From positions 1 to 41,044 of the forward strand of contig JAFEFW010000008.1 in the NCBI GenBank assembly GCA_018240405.1: 41,044 nt of DNA. The letters are read 5' to 3'. The stretch's first letter is position 1; each line of letters opens with the position of its first letter. Of the stretch, positions 1-7,393 are shown in pieces. The notes under the pieces are model-generated. The model saw only the letters and a program-made list of their open reading frames with translations. It made no database searches and had not been told where the DNA came from. The stretch is from Pseudomonadota bacterium. GTDB lineage: Bacteria; Pseudomonadota; Alphaproteobacteria; Acetobacterales; Acetobacteraceae. A program made the position numbers and the translations under genes.

Positions 1-175
1 CGCGGTCGCCATGCCGCACGCCTTGTGCCGACAGTGCGGCCGCGGCGGCCTGGACGCGGTCGCGGAAGCCGGCCCATGTCCAGGTGTGGTCGCGCCAGAC
101 CAGGGCAGGACGGTCCGGGAAGCGGCGGGCCGTCTGGATCAGCAGGTGGGCGAGGTTGCTTGTGGGTATGGTCAT
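1..175 (-). CDS. AMP-dependent acyl-CoA synthetase/ligase, N-terminal fragment
   Basis: Reading leftward from an ATG at 175, the frame is open to the window edge and gives 58 residues beginning MTIPTSNLAHLLIQTARRFP. The pattern (LxxTARRFPDRPALVWRDHTWTWAGFRDRVQ) is the standard N-terminus of ANL-superfamily acyl-CoA synthetases, which adenylate a carboxylic acid and transfer it to CoA. The ATP-binding and adenylation core lies outside the window, so substrate class cannot be read. It lies downstream of a thiolase on the same strand, which suggests fatty-acid or aromatic-acid catabolism. The 262-base gap and the hairpin at 401-429 suggest the two genes are not tightly co-transcribed. It continues past base 1. 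Confidence 0.8.
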   Translation of the reverse strand, partial: MTIPTSNLAHLLIQTARRFPDRPALVWRDHTWTWAGFRDRVQAAAAALSAQGVRHGDR

Positions 176-379
176 GGACTGTCGGGGTCCAGCACTTGGT
201 TGCACGGTAAGTCGCCGGCCACCACGGTTGGGCTCGCTCCTATCGGACGCGCCCGTTGCGGACTGTGTTGGGACTCCGGCGTTTTCGTCATCGTCCTGCC
301 CCGCCGAAGTGCAGGCCACCGGGAGCGTTCCGTCGCTTCCGATGGCCCGGACAAGCCAGCGCATGATGGTGGTGGGCCT

Positions 380-389
380 GTGACGTCAC
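380..389. promoter_or_regulatory. 10-bp perfect palindrome GTGACGTCAC between thiolase and ligase
   Basis: GTGACGTCAC equals its own reverse complement. It lies about 205 bases upstream of the ligase start (175, minus strand) and beyond the thiolase terminator hairpin. The rest of the 176-400 stretch shows no convincing gene. The palindrome could be a dimeric regulator site for the ligase, but no promoter is clear, so this is tentative. Confidence 0.25.
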
Positions 390-400
390 GTAGCGCACGG

Positions 401-429
401 CAGGCCACCCCGGTCAGGGCGGTGGCCTG
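401..429 (-). terminator. Hairpin terminator candidate downstream of the thiolase
   Basis: CAGGCCACC (401-409) and GGTGGCCTG (421-429) are perfect 9-base inverted arms around an 11-base loop, starting 8 bases past the thiolase stop. No U-run follows on the minus strand, so this is a stem-loop that may stop or stabilise the thiolase mRNA rather than a textbook intrinsic terminator. Confidence 0.5.
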
Positions 430-437
430 ACGACCGC

Positions 438-1610
438 TCAGCGCAACGGCTCCAGGATCGACACATAATTGGCGACGGCCGCGCCACCCATGTTGAACAC
501 GGCGCCGAGGTCCGCCTTCGGCAATTGCATGCCGCCCGGCGCCTGGCCGGTCAGCTGCATCGCGGTGATGGCGTGCATCGATACGCCAGTGGCGCCGATC
601 GGGTGGCCCTTCGCCTTCAGTCCGCCGGACGGGTTGATCGGCAGCTTGCCATCCTTCTGCGTCCAGCCCTCCAGCACCGCGCGGGCGCCCTGGCCCGGCG
701 GCGTCAGGCCCATCGCTTCGTATTCCAGCAGTTCGGCAATGGTGAAGCAGTCATGCGACTCAACGAAGGACAGGTCGGACAGCGTGTTGTCGGCCGCCGC
801 CAGCGCGCGGCGCCACGCCTCAGCGGCGCCTTCGAAGCCGGTGATGTCGCGCTTGCTGATCGGCAGGAAATCGTTGACCTGCACCGCCGCCTTAAACCGC
901 ACCGCCTTGCCCATGGCGCGGGCCGTGTCCTCATCGGCCATGATCAGCGCCACCGCGCCGTCCGACACCAGGGAGCAATCGGTCCGCTTCAGTGGCGGCG
1001 CGACGTAAGGGTTCTTCTCTGATACCGTGCGGCAGAAATCGTAGCCGAGATCCTTGCGCATCTGCGCGTACGGGTTGTCGACCCCGTTCTTGTGGTTCTT
1101 TGCCGCGATCGCCGCCAGCGCGTCGGACTGGTCGCCGTAACGCTGGAAATATTTTTCCGCGATCTTGCCGAACACGCCGGCGAAGCCCGCGGGAATGTCG
1201 GCTTCCTCCTTCTGGTAGCTGGCCTTCAGCAGGATGTCGCCAACCTCCTTGCCGGGGGTCGCTGTCATCTTCTCAACGCCAATGACCAGGGCGAACTTGC
1301 CACGACCGGACAGCAGGAAGTCGCGTGCGCCATAGATCGCCGCAGAGCCCGAGGCACAGGCATTCTCATAGCGGGTGATCGGCTTGAAGCGCAGTTCCGG
1401 CACGTGCTGCAACACAAGTGAGGACGGGAAATCCTGGGATGAGAACCCGTTGTTGAACAGGCTGACGAAGCTTGCCTCGATTTCATGCGGCTCAATTCCG
1501 GCATCCGCGATGGCGGCGCCGGCAACCCGTCCGATCAGGGATTCGATGTCGGGGTCGTCCAACTTGCCGAAGGGCGAGTGTGACCATCCAACGATACAGG
1601 CTTCGGTCAT
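438..1610 (-). CDS. Thiolase family protein (SCP-x-type acetyl-CoA acetyltransferase)
   Basis: The 390-residue protein has the length and fold pattern of the SCP2/SCP-x thiolases, which cleave or condense acyl-CoA thioesters. The acyl-accepting nucleophile is Cys85 in YENACASGSAA. The two conserved histidine blocks are VESHDCFT and GGLKAKGHPIGATG. The C-terminal Cys of classical biosynthetic thiolases (CxGGG) is replaced by NMGGAAVAN, as is common in the SCP-x branch. The start is secured by AAGGAGG seven bases before the ATG. It lies upstream of an acyl-CoA ligase on the same strand, which fits beta-oxidation-like chemistry. The exact substrate is unknown. Confidence 0.9.
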   Translation of the reverse strand: MTEACIVGWSHSPFGKLDDPDIESLIGRVAGAAIADAGIEPHEIEASFVSLFNNGFSSQDFPSSLVLQHVPELRFKPITRYENACASGSAAIYGARDFLLSGRGKFALVIGVEKMTATPGKEVGDILLKASYQKEEADIPAGFAGVFGKIAEKYFQRYGDQSDALAAIAAKNHKNGVDNPYAQMRKDLGYDFCRTVSEKNPYVAPPLKRTDCSLVSDGAVALIMADEDTARAMGKAVRFKAAVQVNDFLPISKRDITGFEGAAEAWRRALAAADNTLSDLSFVESHDCFTIAELLEYEAMGLTPPGQGARAVLEGWTQKDGKLPINPSGGLKAKGHPIGATGVSMHAITAMQLTGQAPGGMQLPKADLGAVFNMGGAAVANYVSILEPLR

Positions 1611-1837
1611 GCTGAGTCCTCCTTATTTCCGGAGAAACTCTACACCGATTGGCAGACCGAGGCGTTGGCGCGGTCCGGCAATAGCGGCCCACGCGCCCTA
1701 CAACTTATAAGGGTGTCTCGTGTCGATGATAGCGGTACGCGACCACAGCCGCGTGGCCATGACGTCGCTGGACGATCAGGATACTATGTGAATTTGACAG
1801 CATCTTAATGGTCGTTGCACATGCAATAATATGTTCG

Positions 1838-1869
1838 AGTGTCGGAAAACTTTACACTTATTCCGTGTA
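1838..1869 (+). promoter_or_regulatory. GTGT/ACAC repeat cluster, possible enhancer site for the sigma-54 promoter
   Basis: AGTGT (1838-1842), ACACT (1854-1858) and GTGTA (1865-1869) form two overlapping inverted repeats in an AT-rich stretch. They lie about 50-80 bases upstream of the sigma-54 core at 1919. That is where bacterial enhancer-binding proteins usually bind. PEP-CTERM genes in other bacteria are known to be driven by RpoN with the PrsK/PrsR system, so a PrsR-like protein is a reasonable guess. The binding site itself is inferred. Confidence 0.35.
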
Positions 1870-1918
1870 GTAGCCGGTGATGCATTCTAAAAAACAGATT
1901 TTCCACATGTTTTTCAAC

Positions 1919-1934
1919 TGGCACAACGTTTGCT
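1919..1934 (+). promoter_or_regulatory. Sigma-54 (RpoN) -24/-12 promoter of the PEP-CTERM gene
   Basis: TGGCACAACGTTTGCT matches TGGCAC-N5-TTGC-W without a mismatch. The GG (1920-1921) and GC (1932-1933) are separated by the obligatory 10 bases. Transcription would begin near 1945, giving an 18-base leader with AGGAG at 1952-1956 and ATG at 1963. The match, position and AT-rich surroundings together make this the best-supported promoter in the window. Confidence 0.8.
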
Positions 1935-1951
1935 GTTGATCCCCCAGCTAC

Positions 1952-1970
1952 AGGAGATCAACATGCAGAC
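1952..1970 (+). promoter_or_regulatory. Ribosome binding site and original start codon, now out of frame
   Basis: AGGAG (1952-1956) lies six bases before ATG 1963, which has ideal spacing. Read as is, this ATG gives 20 codons and stops at a TAG. Adding one base after 1970 would join ATG CAG AC- to CGG TTC ATC CGC CCA TTG. That gives an n-region with two arginines (RFIRPLFTALGF) running straight into the signal peptide of the downstream frame. A one-base loss in codon 3 is therefore the simplest reading. Confidence 0.7.
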
Positions 1971-1985
1971 CGGTTCATCCGCCCA

Positions 1986-2588
1986 TTGTTCACAGCTCTC
2001 GGGTTTGTCGCGTCAGTTGCGGTAGGGCCCGCCGCACACGCAACCGTAGTGACTTATTACCTCGCCACCGGGCATACCAATGCCCAGACCCAGATCGACG
2101 AGACTCACAGCTCGACATGGAGCTTCACTGCTGGACCGGGCTGGGCTTTCGGTGGCGGTGACTTCGATATGAAGGCTGGGCCCCACACCAGCGCTTCTAT
2201 TCGCCTGTCGCTGTACCACGGTATCGACACATCCGGGACAGCCCTTGCAGAGCTTGACCTTTCTAAGGCGGCGTTCTGCGCGTCGCATGGCGGCAACTGC
2301 CAGAGCTTCGAGGACACGCCATTCCACTTCGCCAGCCCTGTGGCGCTCGCAAGCGGCGACACCTACACCGCGACCCTGACCTCATCCGCTGACGATGCGC
2401 AGAGCAAGGCCTATTTCATCAAAGGTGCCGGAGCCGCGGGCCTGTTGGACGCGAACGGTAACACGCCAGTAGTCACCGGCGCTGCGGCCATCGCTGCTGT
2501 GCCGGAACCTGCTTCGCTCTGCTTGCTTGCGGCCGGATTGGGCGTCCTGCCAATCACGAGGCGGGCCGCGCGCAGGCGGGCGGGCTAG
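1986..2588 (+). CDS. PEP-CTERM sorting domain protein, start region frameshifted
   Basis: As it stands the frame can begin only at a TTG (1986) without a ribosome site and encodes 200 residues. Residues 2-18 are a signal-peptide core ending AAHA. The middle is a beta-rich, Ser/Thr/Gly-rich secreted domain with no recognised catalytic motif. The C-terminus is a PEP-CTERM tag: VPEPAS, a hydrophobic stretch (LCLLAAGLGVLPI) and RRAARRR. Exosortase recognises this tag to move proteins to the surface, usually in exopolysaccharide-making bacteria. The promoter and ribosome site point to ATG 1963, one base out of frame, so the gene is either inactivated by a one-base deletion or affected by an assembly error. 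The exosortase gene is not in the window. Confidence 0.8.
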   Translation: MFTALGFVASVAVGPAAHATVVTYYLATGHTNAQTQIDETHSSTWSFTAGPGWAFGGGDFDMKAGPHTSASIRLSLYHGIDTSGTALAELDLSKAAFCASHGGNCQSFEDTPFHFASPVALASGDTYTATLTSSADDAQSKAYFIKGAGAAGLLDANGNTPVVTGAAAIAAVPEPASLCLLAAGLGVLPITRRAARRRAG

Positions 2589-2826
2589 CCGCGTCGGCTG
2601 CCGGATCACACCGGGCACCGGGAGAGAGGGTCGCGCAACGATCAGGTCACGGGCGGAACGGCCACTGGGCGTCCTCGCCGGTATGGCTCCCGGCTGGCGC
2701 CTGCCATGACGAAGCAGCAAGCGCGCGCCTGGATCGTAAAATGCCGTGACAGGCATCGCTTCCGGTTTCCTTGCTGCGGGCGCGCGGGTCAGGGTTGGTG
2801 GCCAGCGAAATGCGCGAAAGCCTCGC

Positions 2827-3057
2827 GTGCCGACTCCTAACCTCCTCGCCCGCAAATCGCTCCACGCCATCGCCGGTGAGGCGGCTGAAACCGACCGCAG
2901 CCTCGTTCGGACGCTCGGCCCAATGTCCCTGATTGGCCTCGGCATCGTCTGCATCATTGGCGCGGGCATCTTCGTGCTGACCGGCAAGGCAGCCGCTGCC
3001 TATGCCGGTACCGGCCAGGTTCGGGATTTCCAGGTGAAGAGTCTCGCGTATGCCTGA
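2827..3057 (+). pseudogene. Amino-acid permease (APC family) N-terminal remnant
   Basis: From a possible GTG start the frame reads PTPNLLARKS, then SLVRTLGPMSLIGLGIVCII and GAGIFVLTGKAAAAYAG. This is the N-terminal cytoplasmic arm and first membrane helix of cationic amino-acid/APC permeases. Homology ends at about 3012. After 15 unrelated residues there is a stop, and the remaining 11 or so helices are absent in every frame downstream. The normal family length is 450-500 residues, so this is a truncated relic. The breakpoint adjoins a lower-GC stretch that ends in a second relic (tspO), which suggests a deletion or insertion event. Confidence 0.7.
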
Positions 3058-3575
3058 CAAGAACGGCGTGGGACCACCATGCTCTACGGCTCTGAAGGCA
3101 AATACTCGGGAAGTGCTAACGCCCTGTTCCATATCGACATGGCGTACGCGGCGGGCAAATGATGTAACCAGTCTGATGATCTCATGGCGGGCGAGCGGGC
3201 ATATCTCTATTGCAGGCCTTGACCTCCTGACCAGAAGACTCAGCGCGGACATCTACATCTGCGTCACCAAATTTGCATCGCCGTAGCGTATCGTATCGAA
3301 TGCAGCAAAATGGGGATTTCGTGACCGCGACATGAAGCGAGATGCGGGAAACGCGTCGCGCACTATTCAAAAATTTGCCGTATTATTTCGTTCCGATACA
3401 CATGCGATTAACGCCGTCGACTTTTGCGGAGTCTCGTGGACGGTCGCACAGTCTTGTAGATATCTGTATGCCCGACGCATTGAACCAGTTACCGGCGAAT
3501 GCGTAATATTCACTCGTCATCTTCCTGTCTCGAGGTCCCGCATGGACGGATTCCCGTACAGTAACCGTCCCACAG
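3058..3575. other. Gene-poor, lower-GC stretch between two gene remnants
   Basis: No frame here shows a recognisable protein family, good start or codon pattern like the neighbours. Base composition is visibly richer in A/T than the flanks (for example around 3360-3400). No terminal inverted repeats or transposase motifs could be identified, so an insertion-sequence origin is possible but not shown. Confidence 0.4.
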
Positions 3576-3899
3576 TTGCTGATTCTGTTGCGCTCTTTCG
3601 CGTTGAACGGTCTGTTGCACAGCGGTTGGAGCCCGACCTTCTTTAAATGGCGGCGCCCTGACCAGGCATTCCTGGTGAACATCGTGCTTTGGCTGTCAAC
3701 TGTTCTGCTGGTTGTGGTGTGTTACGCCGCGCTCTCGCTGGCGGGGTGGCTGATCGCGCCATACGTCGCGTGGGTGACACTTGCCGCCTGCCTGAACCGC
3801 GCCGTCGTTCGCCTGAACCTGCCGGCGGTGCATATTGCCGGGATTGCGAGCCGAGACGCAGTTGACAGCGCCGGGTCCAAGGATTGTGTCGCGCGGTAA
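3576..3899 (+). pseudogene. tspO: TspO/MBR-family protein, C-terminal half only
   Basis: The frame gives ALNGLLHSGWSPTFF, a long hydrophobic helix (IVLWLSTVLLVVVCYAALSL), then AGWLIAPYVAWVTLAACLNR and AVVRLN. This is the last two or three helices of TspO, an outer-membrane/tryptophan-rich sensory protein of about 160 residues that binds porphyrins. The N-terminal half, with its usual WxPPxxxFxxVW motif, is missing. No ATG exists in frame, only a TTG without a ribosome site, so it is called a 5'-truncated relic. It ends 27 bases before the carotenoid oxygenase. TspO and carotenoid genes are neighbours in some phototrophs, so this may once have been a functional pair. Confidence 0.65.
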
Positions 3900-3926
3900 G
3901 TGGTTCAGACGATCGCGGAGTATTCC

Positions 3927-5399
3927 ATGAACGTTGCCGTCCGGCCCGAGGACGCTGTGTCGCATCAGCCGCTCGCCGCGCCATTTCTCGCTGGGTTCCG
4001 GAGCCTGCTCTCGGAAACCACCGGGACCTGGGTTAACTGGGAAGGTGAGGCGCCAAGCTGGCTCTCCGGTGACTTGCTGCGAACCGGCCCAGCCCTTTTT
4101 GAGGTCGGTGGGCGTCCATACCGGCACTGGTTCGACGGGTTGGCGATGCTGTACCGGTTCGCGCTGGCGCCGGACGGCGTCGCGTACACGAACCGCTTCC
4201 TGCGCAGCGAAAGTTTCGCCGCCGCCATCGACGATCACCGGGTCATGCATGGCGGCTTTGCCACCAACAGCGACAGCCCATATTGGCGGAGGGTGATGGA
4301 TCCTGTCATCGGCCGCATGACGGATAACGCCAATGTCAACGTGTTCAAGTTCGGCGAGGATGACTTTGTCGCATTGACCGAAGTACCGCGCGCCATGCGT
4401 TTTGACCGGCAGACCCTCGCGACCCTGGGCGCGTTGACCTGGGACGACCAGTTGAAGAGCCATACGATGACGGCGCATCCGTTGCGCGATGCGTGGCGGC
4501 GGGTGGTCTACAATCTCGAGACCGTCTTTTCTGTTCCAAGCCTGTACCGGCTGACGCGGATGGCCGATGGCGTAACGACACGTGAGGTCGTTGCCGAGAT
4601 TCGGGTGGACCACCCGGCCTACATGCACAGCTTTGCCATGAGCCGGAACTACCTGATCCTGGTCGAGTGCCCGCTGGTCGTGCACCCGCTCCGCATGCTG
4701 CTGCGCAGCGGGCCATTTATCAGCGCCTACCGTTGGACTCCCGAGCGCGGCACCTGCCTGACCGTCGTCGACAAGGACAGCGGCACGATCGTGCGCAGGT
4801 GTCTGGCGGAACCATGCTTTGGCTTTCATGTCGTCAATGCATTTGAGCAGGACGGCACGGTTGCCGTGGATTTCGTCGCCTACCCGGACGCTGCTGTCGT
4901 CGGTGGACTGGCGCTCGACCGCCTACGCACCGGGGCTCGCCAGTGCGCGGGCATGCTGACGCGGTTCACCGTCTCTCTCGATACCGGAACGAGCGCTACA
5001 TCTATCCTCTCGGATTCCCTGCTCGAACTGCCGCATTTTGACTGGCGGCGTCAGACCGGCATCGCCTACCGGTATGTCTGGGCCGTCGGGCAGTCCGGGG
5101 CTGCATTTATCAATGATCTGCAGAAGCACGATCTGCGGTGCGGAACGATCGCGCGATGGAGCGAGCCGGGATGCTACGCCGGGGAACCTGTCTTTGTTGC
5201 CGCGCCCGAAGCCGAGGCGGAGGATGACGGCATCATCCTTTCCGTTGTGCTGGATTCACAGCGGCACCGCTCCTTCCTGCTCCTGCTGGACGCTGCGACG
5301 ATGACGGAACAGGCGCGGGCCTGGATGCCGCACGCCATTCCGTTTGGCTTTCACGGCAACCATTACCCGGTAGCGCCGCGCGCTCAGGCTGACGGATGA
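3927..5399 (+). CDS. Carotenoid oxygenase family protein (RPE65/BCO type)
   Basis: The 490-residue protein is a seven-bladed beta-propeller non-haem iron dioxygenase that cleaves carotenoid or apocarotenoid double bonds. The four iron-binding histidines are visible: His184 (TAHP), His234 (YMHSF), His301 (GFHVVNAF) and His476 (GFHGN). The N-terminal block WLSGDLLRTGPALFEVGG followed by HWFDGLAML resembles the animal BCO/RPE65 branch more than the lignostilbene branch. The ATG at 3927 is chosen over an upstream GTG (3900) because CGGAG lies six bases before it. No carotenoid synthesis genes are visible nearby, only a tspO relic. Substrate (retinal-forming or other) is not decided by sequence. 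Confidence 0.9.
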   Translation: MNVAVRPEDAVSHQPLAAPFLAGFRSLLSETTGTWVNWEGEAPSWLSGDLLRTGPALFEVGGRPYRHWFDGLAMLYRFALAPDGVAYTNRFLRSESFAAAIDDHRVMHGGFATNSDSPYWRRVMDPVIGRMTDNANVNVFKFGEDDFVALTEVPRAMRFDRQTLATLGALTWDDQLKSHTMTAHPLRDAWRRVVYNLETVFSVPSLYRLTRMADGVTTREVVAEIRVDHPAYMHSFAMSRNYLILVECPLVVHPLRMLLRSGPFISAYRWTPERGTCLTVVDKDSGTIVRRCLAEPCFGFHVVNAFEQDGTVAVDFVAYPDAAVVGGLALDRLRTGARQCAGMLTRFTVSLDTGTSATSILSDSLLELPHFDWRRQTGIAYRYVWAVGQSGAAFINDLQKHDLRCGTIARWSEPGCYAGEPVFVAAPEAEAEDDGIILSVVLDSQRHRSFLLLLDAATMTEQARAWMPHAIPFGFHGNHYPVAPRAQADG

Positions 5400-5429
5400 T
5401 CCGCTGCCTCGCGCCTCGCATGCGGATCG

Positions 5430-6119
5430 CTACGTCGCCATGATCAGCTTCGCCAGCGCCACGGGCTCCGTCAGCATCGGGTAATGTCCGGTATCCAGTT
5501 CATACCAGCGCGCCTTCAACGTTTCAGCGGCGCGGCGCTGGTGTGCGACCGGCGGGTTGACGCTCTGCCTGCACCAGATCACGGACGCGTTCCAGGACTG
5601 GTTCCAGAAACTGTCGAGCTTCACCGGCGCGGCCATCGCCGCTACGGGGTGCGGCGTATAGCGCTCCAGCGCCCAGCTCTTGGTCGGCTCATCCAGGGAA
5701 ATGAACATGCGGTTGGCGGCGTCTTCGCGCGATGGCCCGGTTGCGAGGTCGGTCGTGACCGCGGTAGGGCGCTTCACATGATCGGATACCGCTTCGCCGT
5801 TGAACAGCGCCAGGGCGTCGGCCAGTACGATCCGGCCGATCCGGTCCCGTGACGTTTCCGCGACGCGCGCGGCCACCATACCGCCGCAGCTTGTGCCGAC
5901 CAGGACGACGTCGCGCAGGTCCTCGAAGAACAGCAATTCGCTGATCTCGGCAGCCTGCGATTCCGTATCGATTCCCGGCCGCAGCGCGTGCCGGCGTTCG
6001 GCGCAGCCATCCAGAGTTGGCGCGAACACCGTATGACCGGCGGCGCGCAGGTGTGGCGTGACGCGCTGCCAGATCCAGCCGCCCTGGTAGGCGCCGTGCA
6101 GCAGGACATAGGTTGCCAT
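5430..6119 (-). CDS. Alpha/beta hydrolase (EstC/salicylate-esterase-like)
   Basis: The 229-residue protein opens with YVLLHGAYQGGWIWQRV, the oxyanion-hole segment of small carboxylesterases related to plant methyl-esterases and bacterial EstC. The nucleophile is Ser77 in VGTSCGG and the catalytic His is His212 in DTGHYPM. The length of about 230 residues fits the family. An open frame extends upstream, but GGGGGAG just before the ATG at 6119 and the family N-terminus fix the start there. It is convergent with the carotenoid oxygenase (30 bases) and divergent from another hydrolase (60 bases). The substrate is unknown. There is no signal peptide, so it is probably cytoplasmic. Confidence 0.85.
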   Translation of the reverse strand: MATYVLLHGAYQGGWIWQRVTPHLRAAGHTVFAPTLDGCAERRHALRPGIDTESQAAEISELLFFEDLRDVVLVGTSCGGMVAARVAETSRDRIGRIVLADALALFNGEAVSDHVKRPTAVTTDLATGPSREDAANRMFISLDEPTKSWALERYTPHPVAAMAAPVKLDSFWNQSWNASVIWCRQSVNPPVAHQRRAAETLKARWYELDTGHYPMLTEPVALAKLIMAT

Positions 6120-6179
6120 GGTGTCGTCTCCCCCTTCATTCTTCGCCGCAAGCGAAGCACGAGAAGGGAGAAACGCCAA

Positions 6180-7067
6180 ATGCCCAGCCAACCCGTGAGT
6201 TTCTATAGTGAGGGCGTGCGCCTGTCGGGCGACCTGTTCCTGCCGGAGGGGCTGAAGTCGGGCGACAAGCGGGCCGGCATCGTGCTGTGCCATGGCTACA
6301 CCGGCGTGCGGAACCTGTACCTGCCGGACACGGCAAAGGCGCTGAACGATGTCGGCTACGTCGTGCTCACCTTCGACTACAAGGGCTGGGGCGACAGTGA
6401 CGGCCCGAAATCCCGCCTTGCGCCCTATAGCCGCGTGGCGGACTCACAGGCGGCACTGACCTTCCTCGGTGCGCAGGACATGGTGGACGCCGAGCGCCTG
6501 GGCATCTACGGCACCAGCTACGGCGGCGCAACGGTGGTATGGGTGGCAGCTGTCGATCCGCGGGTGAAGGCGGTAGTTTCGGTGGTCGGCATCGGTCATG
6601 GGCGTCGCTGGATGCGCAGCGTCCGCCGCCCGGACGAGTTCGTGGACCTGCTGAAGGTATCGGAAGCCGATCGCGTGCGCCGGGTGATGACCGGGCAGTC
6701 GGAATTCGTCGACCGCAATTCCGTGCTGCTGCCGGACCGGCAATCCGCCGAACTCGCCGCCGCCGCTCGCCGCGGCAACCCCGGTGCCGTGTCCGAAATA
6801 CCGCTGGAATTCATCGATGACACGCTTGGCTTTCACCCGGAGTGGATCGTGGACAAGATTTCCCCAAGGCCGGTGCTGTTCATCACCTGCGACGACGACC
6901 GCCTGGTGCCGCCGGAGGAAAGCGAGTCCCTCTATGCCCATGCGAAGGAGCCGAAGAAGCTGGTCGTGCTAAAGGGCTGGGGACACTACGAGGTGTATGC
7001 CGGGGAGGCGTTCCGGCAGGTAATCGAACCGACGATCGCCTGGTACCAGGAGCACCTGCCCGCCTGA
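6180..7067 (+). CDS. Alpha/beta hydrolase (dienelactone-hydrolase/acyl-peptidase-like)
   Basis: The 295-residue protein has the alpha/beta hydrolase core: oxyanion motif CHGYTG (37-42), FDYKGWGDSDG (65-75), nucleophile Ser113 in YGTSYGGA, acid in TCDDDRLVPPE and catalytic His in GWGHYEVY. This arrangement is seen in serine hydrolases annotated as dienelactone hydrolase or S9-like esterase. A purine-rich AAGGGAGAAA precedes the ATG at 6180. It is divergent from the 5430-6119 hydrolase, and a small stem-loop (CTTCGC/GCGAAG, 6141-6157) lies between them. It may be co-transcribed with the DUF3297 gene 65 bases downstream. Substrate unknown. Confidence 0.85.
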   Translation: MPSQPVSFYSEGVRLSGDLFLPEGLKSGDKRAGIVLCHGYTGVRNLYLPDTAKALNDVGYVVLTFDYKGWGDSDGPKSRLAPYSRVADSQAALTFLGAQDMVDAERLGIYGTSYGGATVVWVAAVDPRVKAVVSVVGIGHGRRWMRSVRRPDEFVDLLKVSEADRVRRVMTGQSEFVDRNSVLLPDRQSAELAAAARRGNPGAVSEIPLEFIDDTLGFHPEWIVDKISPRPVLFITCDDDRLVPPEESESLYAHAKEPKKLVVLKGWGHYEVYAGEAFRQVIEPTIAWYQEHLPA

Positions 7068-7132
7068 CGGCATCGACAGGGCGGCCCGGCTTCGCTATCG
7101 GGGCGGCGGTTCGCATGCCTGAAGGTACCGCC

Positions 7133-7393
7133 ATGTCCGACGACGTCCCGCCCGACCGCCTGTCCAACGACCCGCGCAGCCCGTTCTTCAATGAGGAAAT
7201 CCTGCGGCGGGGCATCGGCATACGCTTCAAGGGGCAGGAGCGGACGAATGTCGAGGAGTACTGCGTCAGCGAGGGCTGGATCCGGGTCGCGGTCGGCCGC
7301 ACGCTCGACCGCAAGGGCAACCCCATGACCATGAAGGTGAACGGCTCGGTCGAGCCGTATTTCCGCGACCTGGAGACGAAAGAGGGCGACTAG
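7133..7393 (+). CDS. DUF3297 family protein
   Basis: This is an 86-residue small acidic protein with the family signature: PPDRLSNDPRSPFF near the N-terminus, GIGIRFKGQERTNVEEYCVS in the middle and GRTLDRKGNPMTMKVNG near the end. DUF3297 proteins are widespread single-domain proteins in Proteobacteria with no established role. ATG 7133 is preferred over ATG 7115 because GAAGG lies seven bases upstream and the family normally begins here. Its last four bases overlap the end of the opposing vapC, so the two transcripts collide. Confidence 0.85.
   Translation: MSDDVPPDRLSNDPRSPFFNEEILRRGIGIRFKGQERTNVEEYCVSEGWIRVAVGRTLDRKGNPMTMKVNGSVEPYFRDLETKEGD

Noticed and set aside
11-430. Plus-strand open frames of up to 139 codons at the left edge
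   Set aside because: Composition (Arg/Gly/Pro rich) is that of an antisense GC-rich frame; the minus strand encodes a clear acyl-CoA ligase start over 1-175.
2647-3252. Minus-strand frame of 201 codons across the permease relic
   Set aside because: A stretch such as STSRVFAFRAVEHGGPTPF looks slightly protein-like, but I recognise no family and there is no ribosome site; most of the frame is antisense to the permease homology.
3696-4829. Minus-strand 377-codon open frame
   Set aside because: Antisense shadow of the carotenoid oxygenase, whose iron-binding histidines and ribosome site make the plus-strand gene certain.
6141-6157. Stem-loop CTTCGC/GCGAAG between the divergent hydrolases
   Set aside because: Short arms and common composition; position is suggestive, but nothing else supports an operator or attenuator.
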